NCBI RefSeq assembly: GCF_000374085.1
Contig: NZ_KB893566.1
Span: 153 to 43,555 of the forward strand
Direction of reading: 5' to 3'
DNA length: 43,403 nt
DNA from: Spirosoma spitsbergense DSM 19989
Lineage (GTDB): Bacteria; Bacteroidota; Bacteroidia; Cytophagales; Spirosomataceae
Below, piece by piece: positions 1 through 7,941 of the stretch. Under the pieces are notes generated by a model. The model made no database searches, was not told the DNA's origin, and saw only the letters and a program-made list of their open reading frames with translations. Both the position numbers and the translations under genes were made by a program. The first letter of the stretch is position 1. Each line of letters opens with the position of its first letter.

Positions 1-229
1 CGACGGGGTTTGGTCAAATCGGGCAGGTTAGCTACTATTGTACTCAGTAGGGCTGGTCCTTGCATAAAGGCGTTGTTTGGTTTGGATGTCAGATACCCAA
101 AACTAACACGCCTTTTTCATATCCCTAAAAATTGACGAACCATTGCTCAGTAGTAGTTAACTAAAACAGGTGAGAATATAGCCCGTTTTATAAAACCGGT
201 TAGCAATTGACATTTGGCTTTATTTACAG
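1..229. other. Non-coding leader region with a possible terminator
   Basis: No convincing reading frame was found. Around 66-116 there is an imperfect hairpin (AGGCGT at 68-73 facing ACGCCT at 108-113, with partly pairing T/G-rich and A/C-rich inner arms) followed directly by a run of Ts. It could be the terminator of a plus-strand gene lying left of the window. The rest is AT-rich sequence leading into the tRNA-like gene. Confidence 0.35.
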
Positions 230-302
230 GCGGGAGTTGCTCAATTGCTAGAGCGGTAGCCTCCCAAGCTGCAGGCCGTGGGTTCGAACCTCATTTTCGA
301 TC
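230..302 (+). tRNA. Degenerate tRNA-Gly (anticodon CCC), probable pseudo-tRNA
   Basis: The 5' two thirds fold as tRNA-Gly: acceptor strand GCGGGAG (230-236), D-stem GCTC/GAGC (239-242/251-254), anticodon stem GTAGC/GCTGC around loop CTCCCAA (261-267, anticodon CCC, reading GGG), and a T-arm with TTCGAAC (283-289). The 3' acceptor strand (295-301, TTTCGAT) pairs poorly with the 5' strand: two mismatches and three G-U pairs in seven positions. The usual GG of the D-loop is GC, and no CCA follows. An intact gene would be expected to end in something like CTCCCGC. The gene therefore looks decayed or 3'-altered, although expression cannot be ruled out. Confidence 0.6.
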
Positions 303-320
303 ACCCATAACCACATGAAG

Positions 321-351
321 ATAAGCCGGTTAATTGAGTTAACCGGCTTAT
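321..351. terminator. Strong bidirectional hairpin between the tRNA-like gene and dnaE
   Basis: A perfect 13-bp stem (321-333 with 339-351) encloses the 5-nt loop TTGAG. Its outer pairs are A/T-rich and it is followed by a short T-rich stretch. It lies downstream of both the plus-strand tRNA-like gene and the minus-strand dnaE, so it fits a shared intrinsic terminator. Confidence 0.7.
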
Positions 352-463
352 TCTTTAGATGAAGTAGCCGATTTGCACCCTGGTTTTACTTTGTCGCTCT
401 ACTTACAAGAAAGCTCAGGGAGCACTTTTCGTACCCTGGAAAGTAAAGTACGAAGATAGATGC

Positions 464-3400
464 TTACGCCACCTTACAGCTTACACCCTCCATAGCCTGC
501 AATGCCCGCAGGAACGTGTTGGCAGGGTGAACTTTCAGGGTGCGTGATTGCAGACTGACTTCGATACGCTCCTGATGGTCCACCACGTTCAGCGACAGGG
601 TACAGGTGCCAGGGTGGGCATTAACGAGGTCGTTGATCTGAGCGACCAGTTGGGCACTGAGCGAGTCTATGGTGAGTGATACGCGGAGTTCCTTGCAGAA
701 TTTCTCGCGCATTTCGGTCAGGAGCCGGATCGTAACGGCTTTAAATTCCAGGTTATCCGAGTTCCAGCGGTTCTGGGTTTTTCCGGTGATGTGCAGGAAC
801 CGGCCCACCTCGATGTACTGCCCCAGCCGGACATAATCCTCCCCAAACAGAGCCAGTTCGATGGAGGTGTTGTAATCCTCGATTTTGAAGATACAGAACG
901 GGTTGCCGTTTTTGGCAATCTTGGTCTGCATGGCCGATACGATACCTGCTACCTTGATTTCGGGCTGACGGGTTTCGTAAATCTTGTCCAGCGTGCAATT
1001 GCAGAAACCGTCCAGTTCGAGCCGGAATTCGTCGAGCGGGTGGCCGGTAATGTAAAACCCAACCACGTCTTTCTCGAATTTGAGTTTTTCGATCTGATTC
1101 CATTCCGTTACCACGGGCGGTTTGGGTCGGGAGAGCATAGGCTCTCCGCCCATCATCGCGCCAAAAAGCGATTGCTGGGCGGCAGCTTTCTCGGCGTGGT
1201 AGTTGTTGGCGTAGCGAATAATCTTGTCCAGAAAAGGGGATGTATCGCCTTCCGCCAGCTCGAAATACTGCGCCCGGTGGTATTCGTCGATGCTATCGAA
1301 CGCCCCGGCGTAGGCCAGTGATTCGAACGTTTTCTTGTTCACTGTGCGGAGATTAACCCGAATGGCAAAGTCGAAGATATCTTTGAACGGGCCACCCGCG
1401 TTACGCTCTTCGATGATGGCTTCTACGGCAGCATCACCCGCGCCTTTGATACCACCCAGTCCGAACCGGATTTCGCCTTTTTTATTGACCCCGAAGAATC
1501 GCTCCGACTCATTCACGTCCGGCCCTAATACCGGCAGGCTGAGGTTTTTACATTCTTCCATGAAGAACGTAATCTTGTCAATCGTACCCAGGCAGCTCGT
1601 CAGTACGGCGGCCATGTACTCCGAGGTGTAGTGGGCCTTGAGGTAAGCCGTCTGGTAGGCGACGAAAGCGTAGCAGGTGGAGTGCGATTTGTTGAAGGCG
1701 TACGACGCGAAGGCTTCCCAGTCAGTCCAGACTTTTTCGCAGATCTTAGGATTTAATCCGTTGGCTTTACAGCCGTCCATGAACTTGCCCTTCATTTTGT
1801 CGAGCACGTCTTTCTGCTTCTTACCCATGGCTTTCCGCAGCACGTCGGCATCGCCTTTGGTGAAGTTGCCGAGCTTCTGCGACAGCAGCATCAACTGCTC
1901 CTGATAGACCGTAATGCCGTAGGTATCACCCAGGTACTCCTCCATTTCGGGCAGGTCGTACTTTACTTCTTCGCGGCCGTGCTTCCGGTTGATGTAATTC
2001 GGGATGTAGGCGATCGGGCCCGGGCGGTACAGGGCGTTCATGGCAATGAGGTCCTCAAAGCGGTCAGGCTTGAGGTCCTTCATGTGCTTTTTCATACCAT
2101 CCGATTCAAACTGGAAGATGGCATTGGTTTCGCCCCGCTGAAACAGTTCGTACGTTGCCGGATCGTCGAGCGGGATATTGTCTATTTCGATGGCTATGCC
2201 GTGGTTCTGCTTGATGAGTCGCAGGCATTCCTTAATGATGGTGAGGTTGCGAAGCCCCAGAAAGTCCATCTTAATTACCCCTGCATCCTCAATGACCTTA
2301 CCCTCGTACTGAGTGATAATCAGGTTCGTATCTTTCGATGTAGAGACCGGTACAATGTCCGACAGATCGCTGGGGGCAATGATGATACCGGCTGCGTGAA
2401 CACCCGTGTTCCGAACCGTACCTTCCAGCCGACGCGCCTGTTGCAACACGTTCTGAACCTTCTCGGTATCAATCATTTTCATGGAACGCCCTACACTTTG
2501 GTCGCCCGCTTCCAGTGCCCGCATCTTCTTTACGTTCTCCACCTCGTCGGGCTGGATAACGTTGGACAGTCCGCCCGGTCCGTCTATGGGATCCTCAAAA
2601 ATGCGCTTGAGGGTCATGTTGTAGGTCGGCTTGTCCGGTACGAGTTTAGCCAGCATGTTGGCGTCGCTCAGCGGCAGATCCATTACGCGGGACACGTCTT
2701 TGATGGCCGATTTAGCCGCCATGGTGCCGTAGGTAACGATAGCCGCCACCTGCTGCTTACCATATTTCTGCACCACGTAATCGATCACCTTCTGCCGACC
2801 TTCATCGTCGAAGTCGGTGTCGATATCGGGCATCGACTTCCGGTCGGGGTTCAGGAATCGCTCAAACAGCAAGTCGTATTTTATCGGGTCAATGTTAGTA
2901 ATACCCGTACAATACGCCACTACGGAACCAGCCGCCGAACCACGCCCCGGCCCAATCATCACACCCAAATCGCGCCCGGCCTGGATAAAGTCTGCCACGA
3001 TGAGGAAGTAACCGGCAAATCCCATCGTTCGGATGGTAAACAACTCGAAATCAATACGCTCCTGAACGTGAGGCAGGATATCGACGTAGCGGTCTTTGGC
3101 CCCCATATAGGTCAGGTGGCGCAGGTATTCCCACTGGTTCAGCACATCGTCGGTATGTTGCTGGAACTCCTTCGGAATGGGGAAGTTGGGAAGCATGATA
3201 TCCCGCTTCAGCTTCAGCACGTCCACCTTACCAACAATCTCATTGGTATTATCGATGGCTTCGGGCAGGTCCTTGAAAAGCGTGCTCATCTCCTGCGTGT
3301 TCTTGAAATAGAACTGGTCGGAGAAGAACGCGAAGCGCGTGTTTTTGGGCATCACATCGTCGTCGCTGAAATCCTTCATCGACGGGGTGCTCTGCTTTTC

Positions 3401-4081
3401 GTTGGTGTTCACGCACAGTAGAATGTCGTGCGCTACCCAGTCGTCCTGATCCACGTAATGAGAATCGTTGGAGGCAATAATCTTGACGTTGTACTTACGG
3501 GCAAACTTGATGAGCACCTCGTTGGCCTTGATTTGGTCCGGAATCTCGTGGCGTTGCAACTCGACGTAATAATCCTCGCCGAACCGGTCGAGCCACCATT
3601 TGAATTCAATCTCGCCCGCTTCCTCGCCCTTTTTCAGTATCGTTTTGGGCACCGAAGCCCCAATGCAGCAGGTGGAGGCAATAAGCCCTTCCTTATACTG
3701 TTCGATCAGGGCTTTGGTAACGCGCGGATACTTACCGTACAGTCCTTCCATGTAGCCCAGCGAGCAGAGTTTCGCCAGATTTTTGTAGCCCTGCGCGTTT
3801 TTGGCCAGCAGCAACTGGTGGTACCGAACGTCCTTCTGCTCTTTGGTAAACTGCTTTTTGTGGTGATCCTCCACTACGTAGAACTCACAACCAACAATGG
3901 GCTTGATGCCCTGCTTGCTGGCTTCGGCCACAAACTCGAACACACCGAACATGTTGCCGTGGTCCGTAATGGCTACGGCGGGCATATTATCGGCTTTTGC
4001 CTTGTTAATCAGCTTTTTAATATTGGCCTGGCCATCGAGTAATGAGTATTGGGTGTGGCAGTGGAGATGAGAGAATTGCAT
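464..4081 (-). CDS. dnaE: DNA polymerase III subunit alpha
   Basis: Catalytic alpha subunit of the replicative DNA polymerase III, which extends DNA at the cytoplasmic replisome. At 1205 residues it has normal DnaE length. The N-terminal PHP domain begins with HLHCHTQYSLLDG (from residue 5) and ITDHGNMFG (about 39-47). The C-family polymerase core shows GRGSAAGSVVAYCTGI and the metal-binding PDIDTDF motif near residue 418, followed by HAAGIIIAP and YRPGPIAYIP. The C-terminal part contains an OB-fold-like stretch (IKVAGIVSAM). The ATG at 4081 places the conserved PHP motif at the usual distance from the N terminus. It is monocistronic here: 111 bp separate it from the next upstream gene, and a hairpin lies downstream. 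Confidence 0.98.
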   Translation of the reverse strand: MQFSHLHCHTQYSLLDGQANIKKLINKAKADNMPAVAITDHGNMFGVFEFVAEASKQGIKPIVGCEFYVVEDHHKKQFTKEQKDVRYHQLLLAKNAQGYKNLAKLCSLGYMEGLYGKYPRVTKALIEQYKEGLIASTCCIGASVPKTILKKGEEAGEIEFKWWLDRFGEDYYVELQRHEIPDQIKANEVLIKFARKYNVKIIASNDSHYVDQDDWVAHDILLCVNTNEKQSTPSMKDFSDDDVMPKNTRFAFFSDQFYFKNTQEMSTLFKDLPEAIDNTNEIVGKVDVLKLKRDIMLPNFPIPKEFQQHTDDVLNQWEYLRHLTYMGAKDRYVDILPHVQERIDFELFTIRTMGFAGYFLIVADFIQAGRDLGVMIGPGRGSAAGSVVAYCTGITNIDPIKYDLLFERFLNPDRKSMPDIDTDFDDEGRQKVIDYVVQKYGKQQVAAIVTYGTMAAKSAIKDVSRVMDLPLSDANMLAKLVPDKPTYNMTLKRIFEDPIDGPGGLSNVIQPDEVENVKKMRALEAGDQSVGRSMKMIDTEKVQNVLQQARRLEGTVRNTGVHAAGIIIAPSDLSDIVPVSTSKDTNLIITQYEGKVIEDAGVIKMDFLGLRNLTIIKECLRLIKQNHGIAIEIDNIPLDDPATYELFQRGETNAIFQFESDGMKKHMKDLKPDRFEDLIAMNALYRPGPIAYIPNYINRKHGREEVKYDLPEMEEYLGDTYGITVYQEQLMLLSQKLGNFTKGDADVLRKAMGKKQKDVLDKMKGKFMDGCKANGLNPKICEKVWTDWEAFASYAFNKSHSTCYAFVAYQTAYLKAHYTSEYMAAVLTSCLGTIDKITFFMEECKNLSLPVLGPDVNESERFFGVNKKGEIRFGLGGIKGAGDAAVEAIIEERNAGGPFKDIFDFAIRVNLRTVNKKTFESLAYAGAFDSIDEYHRAQYFELAEGDTSPFLDKIIRYANNYHAEKAAAQQSLFGAMMGGEPMLSRPKPPVVTEWNQIEKLKFEKDVVGFYITGHPLDEFRLELDGFCNCTLDKIYETRQPEIKVAGIVSAMQTKIAKNGNPFCIFKIEDYNTSIELALFGEDYVRLGQYIEVGRFLHITGKTQNRWNSDNLEFKAVTIRLLTEMREKFCKELRVSLTIDSLSAQLVAQINDLVNAHPGTCTLSLNVVDHQERIEVSLQSRTLKVHPANTFLRALQAMEGVSCKVA

Positions 4082-4192
4082 AGGTTCCGCAGATTACAGC
4101 TTAAAAATAGCCACTTTCGGCGGGAACGTGTAAGGTTACCAGGAGAAATTTTGAAAGATTTTGGGTAACCCGCTGATGGTGAAATACCTGAC

Positions 4193-4807
4193 TTATACTA
4201 AGCCTTTTACTGCCTGTGCAATCCGCCGTTTTACTTCAGTCCACGTAATGTTGTTTAGGACTATAGGGTCTATCTGCTCCTCGGCGTCATCAAAGTAGGT
4301 TAAGGAACGAACAATATACCCTGGATCACTATTTGTGTATTTTACTTTAAACAATCGAAGCATTTGCTCCAGGGTGAAGTGATTGAGTAATTCGGCAACG
4401 TCCCAGAAGTCTTTCTTAGCTCCTCGCCCACTAATGGCTCCTAATTTCATGGCAATCACATCGTCAGTTGACCAAAGCCGGACACCTGTCTCTATGGTAA
4501 AATTGGCTAACAATGGATAGCGATGAGCCAGAAGATCAACTTTAACCTCTTCAATCATCAGACTGAGCGAATTCCTGCCCTCATCTGTTTTAACCACTCC
4601 CGGAAAACAGGTTACTAGTTCGTCAAATACGTCTGCTTCTGAAAATGACTCATTCGTGAATAGATCAAGATCAATCGACAACCGGTGCCCATACCGTAAT
4701 GAAAGATTTGTACCGCCTGCCAAAGCGAACTGGTCCAGTACAGGCTGTTGCATAAGCCTTTTCAGGAGTTCCAGGGTAGCGGGTTCGATTGTTGCCGTCT
4801 GTAGCAT
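4193..4807 (-). CDS. AbiEii/AbiGii-type nucleotidyltransferase, putative toxin
   Basis: A 204-residue protein of the AbiEii nucleotidyltransferase family, whose characterised members modify tRNA or act as type IV toxins in abortive infection. The fold signature is visible: LAGGTNLSLRYGHR (29-42; GGT 31-33) followed by SIDLDLF with D46 and D48 as probable metal ligands, a third acidic position in EEVKVDLLAH, and the family motif GAKKDFWDVAELL. It is the last gene of a three-gene minus-strand unit and overlaps the DUF6922-like gene by 46 bp, as expected for coupled expression. No classical AbiEi winged-helix antitoxin is present, so its neutraliser, if needed, should be one of the two upstream proteins. 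The family call is firm; toxicity and target are inferred. Confidence 0.85.
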   Translation of the reverse strand: MLQTATIEPATLELLKRLMQQPVLDQFALAGGTNLSLRYGHRLSIDLDLFTNESFSEADVFDELVTCFPGVVKTDEGRNSLSLMIEEVKVDLLAHRYPLLANFTIETGVRLWSTDDVIAMKLGAISGRGAKKDFWDVAELLNHFTLEQMLRLFKVKYTNSDPGYIVRSLTYFDDAEEQIDPIVLNNITWTEVKRRIAQAVKGLV

Positions 4808-5058
4808 CGAAACTGATCAGGAGTGAGATCAAAGATAGTACAGCAAAAGGAAAGGGTTTTCTTTTTGAGGTAGACAGCCTGTGTAACTTCTGTTTTTACG
4901 CGTTCGTGACCGTAATAGCGTAAAACCTCTACCATATCATCCCACAGGCCATAGTTCATTACTTTTTCGATAACAAACCGGGCATTGGTTTCGTAGTCGA
5001 GCAATTTCATATCTACGTCCCAAAAGGCGGTGCGGGACAGGTTCGGTGAAGCATTCAT
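4762..5058 (-). CDS. DUF6922-like protein, putative antitoxin partner
   Basis: A 98-residue protein resembling the DUF6922 family often found next to AbiEii-type genes in Bacteroidota. It contains FWDVDMKLLDYETNARFVIE (12-31) and WDDMVEVLRYYG, then a C-terminal CCTIFDLTPDQFRCY stretch. The N-terminal FWDVD and the helix-rich remainder fit a small DNA- or protein-binding module, but no textbook HTH is obvious. Its start overlaps the upstream stop as TAATG (5056-5060), and its 3' end overlaps the nucleotidyltransferase gene by 46 bp, so the three genes are very likely translated from one mRNA. The antitoxin role is inferred from position and size only. Confidence 0.7.
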   Translation of the reverse strand: MNASPNLSRTAFWDVDMKLLDYETNARFVIEKVMNYGLWDDMVEVLRYYGHERVKTEVTQAVYLKKKTLSFCCTIFDLTPDQFRCYRRQQSNPLPWNS

Positions 5059-5285
5059 TAGGGGAAGGCTGTATCTAAAAGTTGTTGCGCTTTTTTAAGG
5101 TTTTCGAGCGTAGCGGCCAGGTCTAATTTACCATTAGTCATTACGCGGTATTCACCTTGCCAGCGGGCTACAGTCATAAATTTACCATTACCCATTCTGG
5201 CTGATCGCTTGACTGACAGATAGAGCTTTTCACCGATTTCAATTAATTTGTCGTATGCTTCTACACGGGCCTGCGTTCGCTTCAT
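5058..5285 (-). CDS. Small hypothetical protein, first gene of the AbiEii-linked unit
   Basis: A 75-residue basic protein that I do not recognise. It begins MKRTQARVEAYDKLIEIGEK, is mostly helical by composition, and has a central RMGNGKFMTVARWQGEYRV strand-like part and a helical LENLKKAQQLLDTAF end. Its stop codon shares one base with the start of the DUF6922-like gene, which supports it being a real, coupled gene rather than a chance frame. It could be an extra component or a regulator of the unit. No function can be assigned from sequence. Confidence 0.6.
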   Translation of the reverse strand: MKRTQARVEAYDKLIEIGEKLYLSVKRSARMGNGKFMTVARWQGEYRVMTNGKLDLAATLENLKKAQQLLDTAFP

Positions 5286-5517
5286 CTCATCTTTTACCTC
5301 AATTTTAACGCAAAGCTTCTCATTTTCCAGTTTTCCATGTATGTGGACGAGGATTTTTATGGCACGGCGACAAGATACGAGTTTAATCAGTTATCCCATT
5401 CAGTTGCGACAAACAGGCTTTTTATGAAACACCATTGCGGTAATAGACTGACAAATGGGTGTTCAACTTGATAAAAAGACGTGTAACTCAATGGCACGTT
5501 GACACTTTTTTATTCAT

Positions 5518-5537
5518 AAAGTTGCATATACAACTTT
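5518..5537. promoter_or_regulatory. Probable MarR operator upstream of the marR-dinB pair
   Basis: A 20-bp near-perfect inverted repeat: AAAGTTG (5518-5524) and CAACTTT (5531-5537) flank CATATA. Only one symmetric base pair fails. It ends 19 bp before the ATG of the MarR-type gene at 5557, an expected place for an autoregulatory MarR-family operator. A weak promoter-like AATCTTTG follows at 5546-5553. Binding is inferred from position and symmetry. Confidence 0.55.
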
Positions 5538-5556
5538 GATTTTCAATCTTTGGCTT

Positions 5557-5964
5557 ATGAATACCGATAATTACTGCATTGCGGGGCGGCTGCGGATGCT
5601 GGCGCGGGTGATGACGGGGAGGTATAATGATGCGTTTGCGCAGGAGGGTGTGACCTCCGCGCAGGCTGGTTTACTGATGCGCATTTTCGCCCAACCGGGC
5701 ATTCGTCAGGCTACCCTGTCGAAACAATTGCAGATTGAAAAATCGGCGATGAGCCGGGATGTGCAACTCATGCAAAAGAATGGCTGGCTGACCGACAACC
5801 GCCGAAATGGCCTTTTCCTGACCGAAGAAGGTACTCTGCTGGCCAGGCGATGCCATAAAATCTGGAAAGCCTTAAACCAGCAGGTATGGGACGAACTTGG
5901 TCCCGATACGGTAGCGGGCCTGTCTGCCTTTTCTGATAAAATTCTAACAAATAATGCCCAATGA
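5557..5964 (+). CDS. MarR family winged-helix transcriptional regulator
   Basis: A cytoplasmic DNA-binding regulator of MarR type, 135 residues. The winged-helix core is clear: FAQPGIRQATLSKQLQIEKS forms the HTH with the recognition helix SAMSRDVQLMQKNGWL, and the wing is RRNGLFLTEEG. An N-terminal helix (NYCIAGRLRMLARVM) and a C-terminal helix would form the dimer interface. I chose the ATG at 5557; the frame also has a TTG at 5536, but that lies inside the palindromic operator. The gene overlaps the following DinB gene by ATGA, so the two are co-transcribed. It probably represses the pair through the palindrome just upstream; the ligand is unknown. Confidence 0.88.
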   Translation: MNTDNYCIAGRLRMLARVMTGRYNDAFAQEGVTSAQAGLLMRIFAQPGIRQATLSKQLQIEKSAMSRDVQLMQKNGWLTDNRRNGLFLTEEGTLLARRCHKIWKALNQQVWDELGPDTVAGLSAFSDKILTNNAQ

Positions 5965-6422
5965 ATACAGACCTCTTATCCCAAATCTGGCTGGCGAACC
6001 AGAATGCCGCACAAGGCCCTATTCGCAAACTGACACCCGACAACTACCGCAACCGCCTGACGTCCGAAACGGCTTCGGCGGGATTCATTGCCCTGCACAC
6101 CGCCGAAGTTATGCACCGCTTTGCCACCATGCTTTTTGGGCGCGAACCCGGCATTCAGATGCAGACCGTCGGGGGTGTTTCAGATGAAGGCAACCCGCTG
6201 GATTTAACCTCTGTACAGCAGATGGTAAGCGACAGTTTTGCCATGATTGCAGCCCACATTCAGCAGGTAGGAGATGACCAGTGGACTGAAATCGTTTCGT
6301 CGCCCTTTGGCGAAGTGTCCCGGATGCAGCTTCTGGTTTTCCTGATGCACCACAATTCGTACCATGCCGGTCAGATTGCGCAGGCAGCCAAAAAAGGGCA
6401 GCTATTTATGGATGCCAGTTAG
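5961..6422 (+). CDS. DinB-fold protein
   Basis: A 153-residue four-helix-bundle protein of the DinB/YfiT-like superfamily, whose members carry a metal bound by three histidines and often act as small-thiol-dependent transferases. The ligand candidates are the histidine in ALHTAEVMHRF (about residue 48) and the two in MHHNSYHAGQIAQ near residues 127-133; HxxxHxGQ is the hallmark C-terminal motif. It is translationally coupled to the MarR regulator by a 4-bp ATGA overlap. The pairing suggests a MarR-controlled detoxification or stress function, but the substrate is not visible. Confidence 0.85.
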   Translation: MNTDLLSQIWLANQNAAQGPIRKLTPDNYRNRLTSETASAGFIALHTAEVMHRFATMLFGREPGIQMQTVGGVSDEGNPLDLTSVQQMVSDSFAMIAAHIQQVGDDQWTEIVSSPFGEVSRMQLLVFLMHHNSYHAGQIAQAAKKGQLFMDAS

Positions 6423-6477
6423 TCCTGATTCTCACCATTGGAATCATGTTTTCCAGTGTTATCACTAACTACCATTC

Positions 6478-7146
6478 ATGCTACAGGAACATCACTTGCC
6501 GGTTCAGCGCACGGCCCGGTACTACACCATCGGCCAACTGACGAACCAGACGAAAAGTATCTGGTTCTGCCTGCACGGGTTTGGGCAACTGGCGCAATAT
6601 TTCAGCCGGAAATTCACCGACTTAGATGATGGCAAAACGGTCATTGTGGTGCCGGAGGGGTTGTCCCGTATGTACCTCAACAACGACTACCAGCGGGTGG
6701 GGGCCTCCTGGCTCACCCGCGAAGACCGTGACCACGAAGTCCACGATTTCATCGGGTATCTGAACGCGCTGTATGACCGCATTCTGGATGGCTTCGACCC
6801 CAAAGAAGTGCACATCACGGTACTCGGCTTCTCGCAGGGGGCGGCTACGGCCTGCCGATGGCTGAATGCCAATCACGTTCACGCCCACCGGCTTATTCTG
6901 TGGGCAGGGTATTTTCCGCAGGGTGTGTCGGAGATGATTCAGCCGGAGATATTAACCAATACGGAAACGCACTACGTATACGGCAACCAGGACGAATACA
7001 TACGGGAAATCCCTGATATTGATGGTTATCTGAATCGCTTACGAACGAATATACCCACCCTAAAAGTTACCGCTTTCGATGGGGGGCACCGGGTGGAGCC
7101 TGACGCGTTGAAACGGTTAGTGGCCACCACGCAGCCGACTCTGTAG
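6478..7146 (+). CDS. Alpha/beta-hydrolase esterase (phospholipase/carboxylesterase type)
   Basis: A 222-residue serine hydrolase without a signal peptide, so cytoplasmic. The fold markers are the oxyanion loop CLHGFGQ (31-37), the nucleophile elbow GFSQGAA with Ser119, an acidic residue in YGNQDEYI (Asp172) and the catalytic His204 in FDGGHRVEP. The length and order match phospholipase/carboxylesterase-type esterases that hydrolyse small acyl esters. It starts 55 bp after the DinB gene on the same strand and may belong to that transcript. Its last 30 bp overlap the 3' end of the convergent gene. The natural substrate cannot be told. Confidence 0.85.
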   Translation: MLQEHHLPVQRTARYYTIGQLTNQTKSIWFCLHGFGQLAQYFSRKFTDLDDGKTVIVVPEGLSRMYLNNDYQRVGASWLTREDRDHEVHDFIGYLNALYDRILDGFDPKEVHITVLGFSQGAATACRWLNANHVHAHRLILWAGYFPQGVSEMIQPEILTNTETHYVYGNQDEYIREIPDIDGYLNRLRTNIPTLKVTAFDGGHRVEPDALKRLVATTQPTL

Positions 7147-7863
7147 CCGCTGAAAAAATGTTAGTTTTTTGTAACCGCCAATAACCACCACCTCCCCCAA
7201 AAGAGCCTGATCTTCCTGTAGAGTAACGACCAAGGGGGTAGATTGATCAGGACGTATTTGCATTTCAGAAGTTTTGTATCCAATCCAGCCAATTCGCAGC
7301 GTGATGACTTTGTCGTTGTATTCAGCGGGGATACGCAATTGAAAGTTTCCTTCCGCATTGGTATTAGTGCTTATTGATGTTCCCTGAATGGAGACAAAAG
7401 CGCCCGGCAGAACTTCTTTAATAGTCTTTTCAACTACCCGCCCCGTAATGACCCGTACCGAATCGGTCATTGTCTCCTCTCCCATAACGGGCAATACCAA
7501 ATGGGCCGCCAAGTCGGTGATATGCTGCCGGGTTGGCTCAGGCGGGGTTGGCAACATATCGGCCCGTGCCGCTTGAAATCCCAGTAAACCGGCTGTCAGC
7601 AAACTAAAAATCCGGGCGGGGGATCGTAAGGCTGGTGGATCAACAGACAACACCCGGCCAAGTTGCCCCGCCCGAAAGCGTCCGCAACCCGAACCGTTCT
7701 GCTGCGCTAACAGGTTGATAACCTGCTGATCGGTCAGGGTAGAAAAATCCACCACTGTTTTTTGGCAACTCGCGCAGAAACGACCCGATCCATCGATAGT
7801 CATGTCCTGCCAGGGCTGCTGGCAGGGCGTTGGAATCGTAAGACGAACCGGTTTAGTAGCCAT
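7117..7863 (-). CDS. Carboxypeptidase-regulatory-like domain protein with N-terminal Cys motif
   Basis: A 248-residue protein typical of Cytophagales. The N-terminal part has IPTPCQQPW and GRFCASCQKTVVDFS, a conserved cysteine set that may bind metal, followed by LTDQQVINLLAQ. After a hydrophobic stretch (RIFSLLTAGLLGFQAARA, about 83-100), the C-terminal half is a carboxypeptidase-D regulatory-like beta domain (VITGRVVEKT, PGAFVSIQGTS, TNAEGNFQLRIP, GYKTSEMQI). This fold is also the N-terminal module of many TonB-dependent receptors. It is probably an inner-membrane or periplasmic protein; its function is unknown. Its 3' end overlaps the convergent esterase gene by 30 bp, which is unusual but leaves both C termini intact. 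Confidence 0.8.
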   Translation of the reverse strand: MATKPVRLTIPTPCQQPWQDMTIDGSGRFCASCQKTVVDFSTLTDQQVINLLAQQNGSGCGRFRAGQLGRVLSVDPPALRSPARIFSLLTAGLLGFQAARADMLPTPPEPTRQHITDLAAHLVLPVMGEETMTDSVRVITGRVVEKTIKEVLPGAFVSIQGTSISTNTNAEGNFQLRIPAEYNDKVITLRIGWIGYKTSEMQIRPDQSTPLVVTLQEDQALLGEVVVIGGYKKLTFFQRLQSRLRGGH

Positions 7864-7941
7864 GCAATTCGACCGTTATCGCTAGTTGGACATAATTATC
7901 TCTAAACTAAAAAATAAATAACTGGCCGGCAACTGCTACCA

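Noticed and set aside
1979..3421. 480-codon open frame on the plus strand antisense to dnaE
   Set aside because: It is a shadow of dnaE on the opposite strand; its translation has no recognisable domain, and dnaE is complete and conserved.
5491..5553. Full Bacteroidota promoter upstream of the marR gene
   Set aside because: TTG and AATCTTTG elements exist, but the spacing would put the start of transcription at the start codon, so I kept only the operator.
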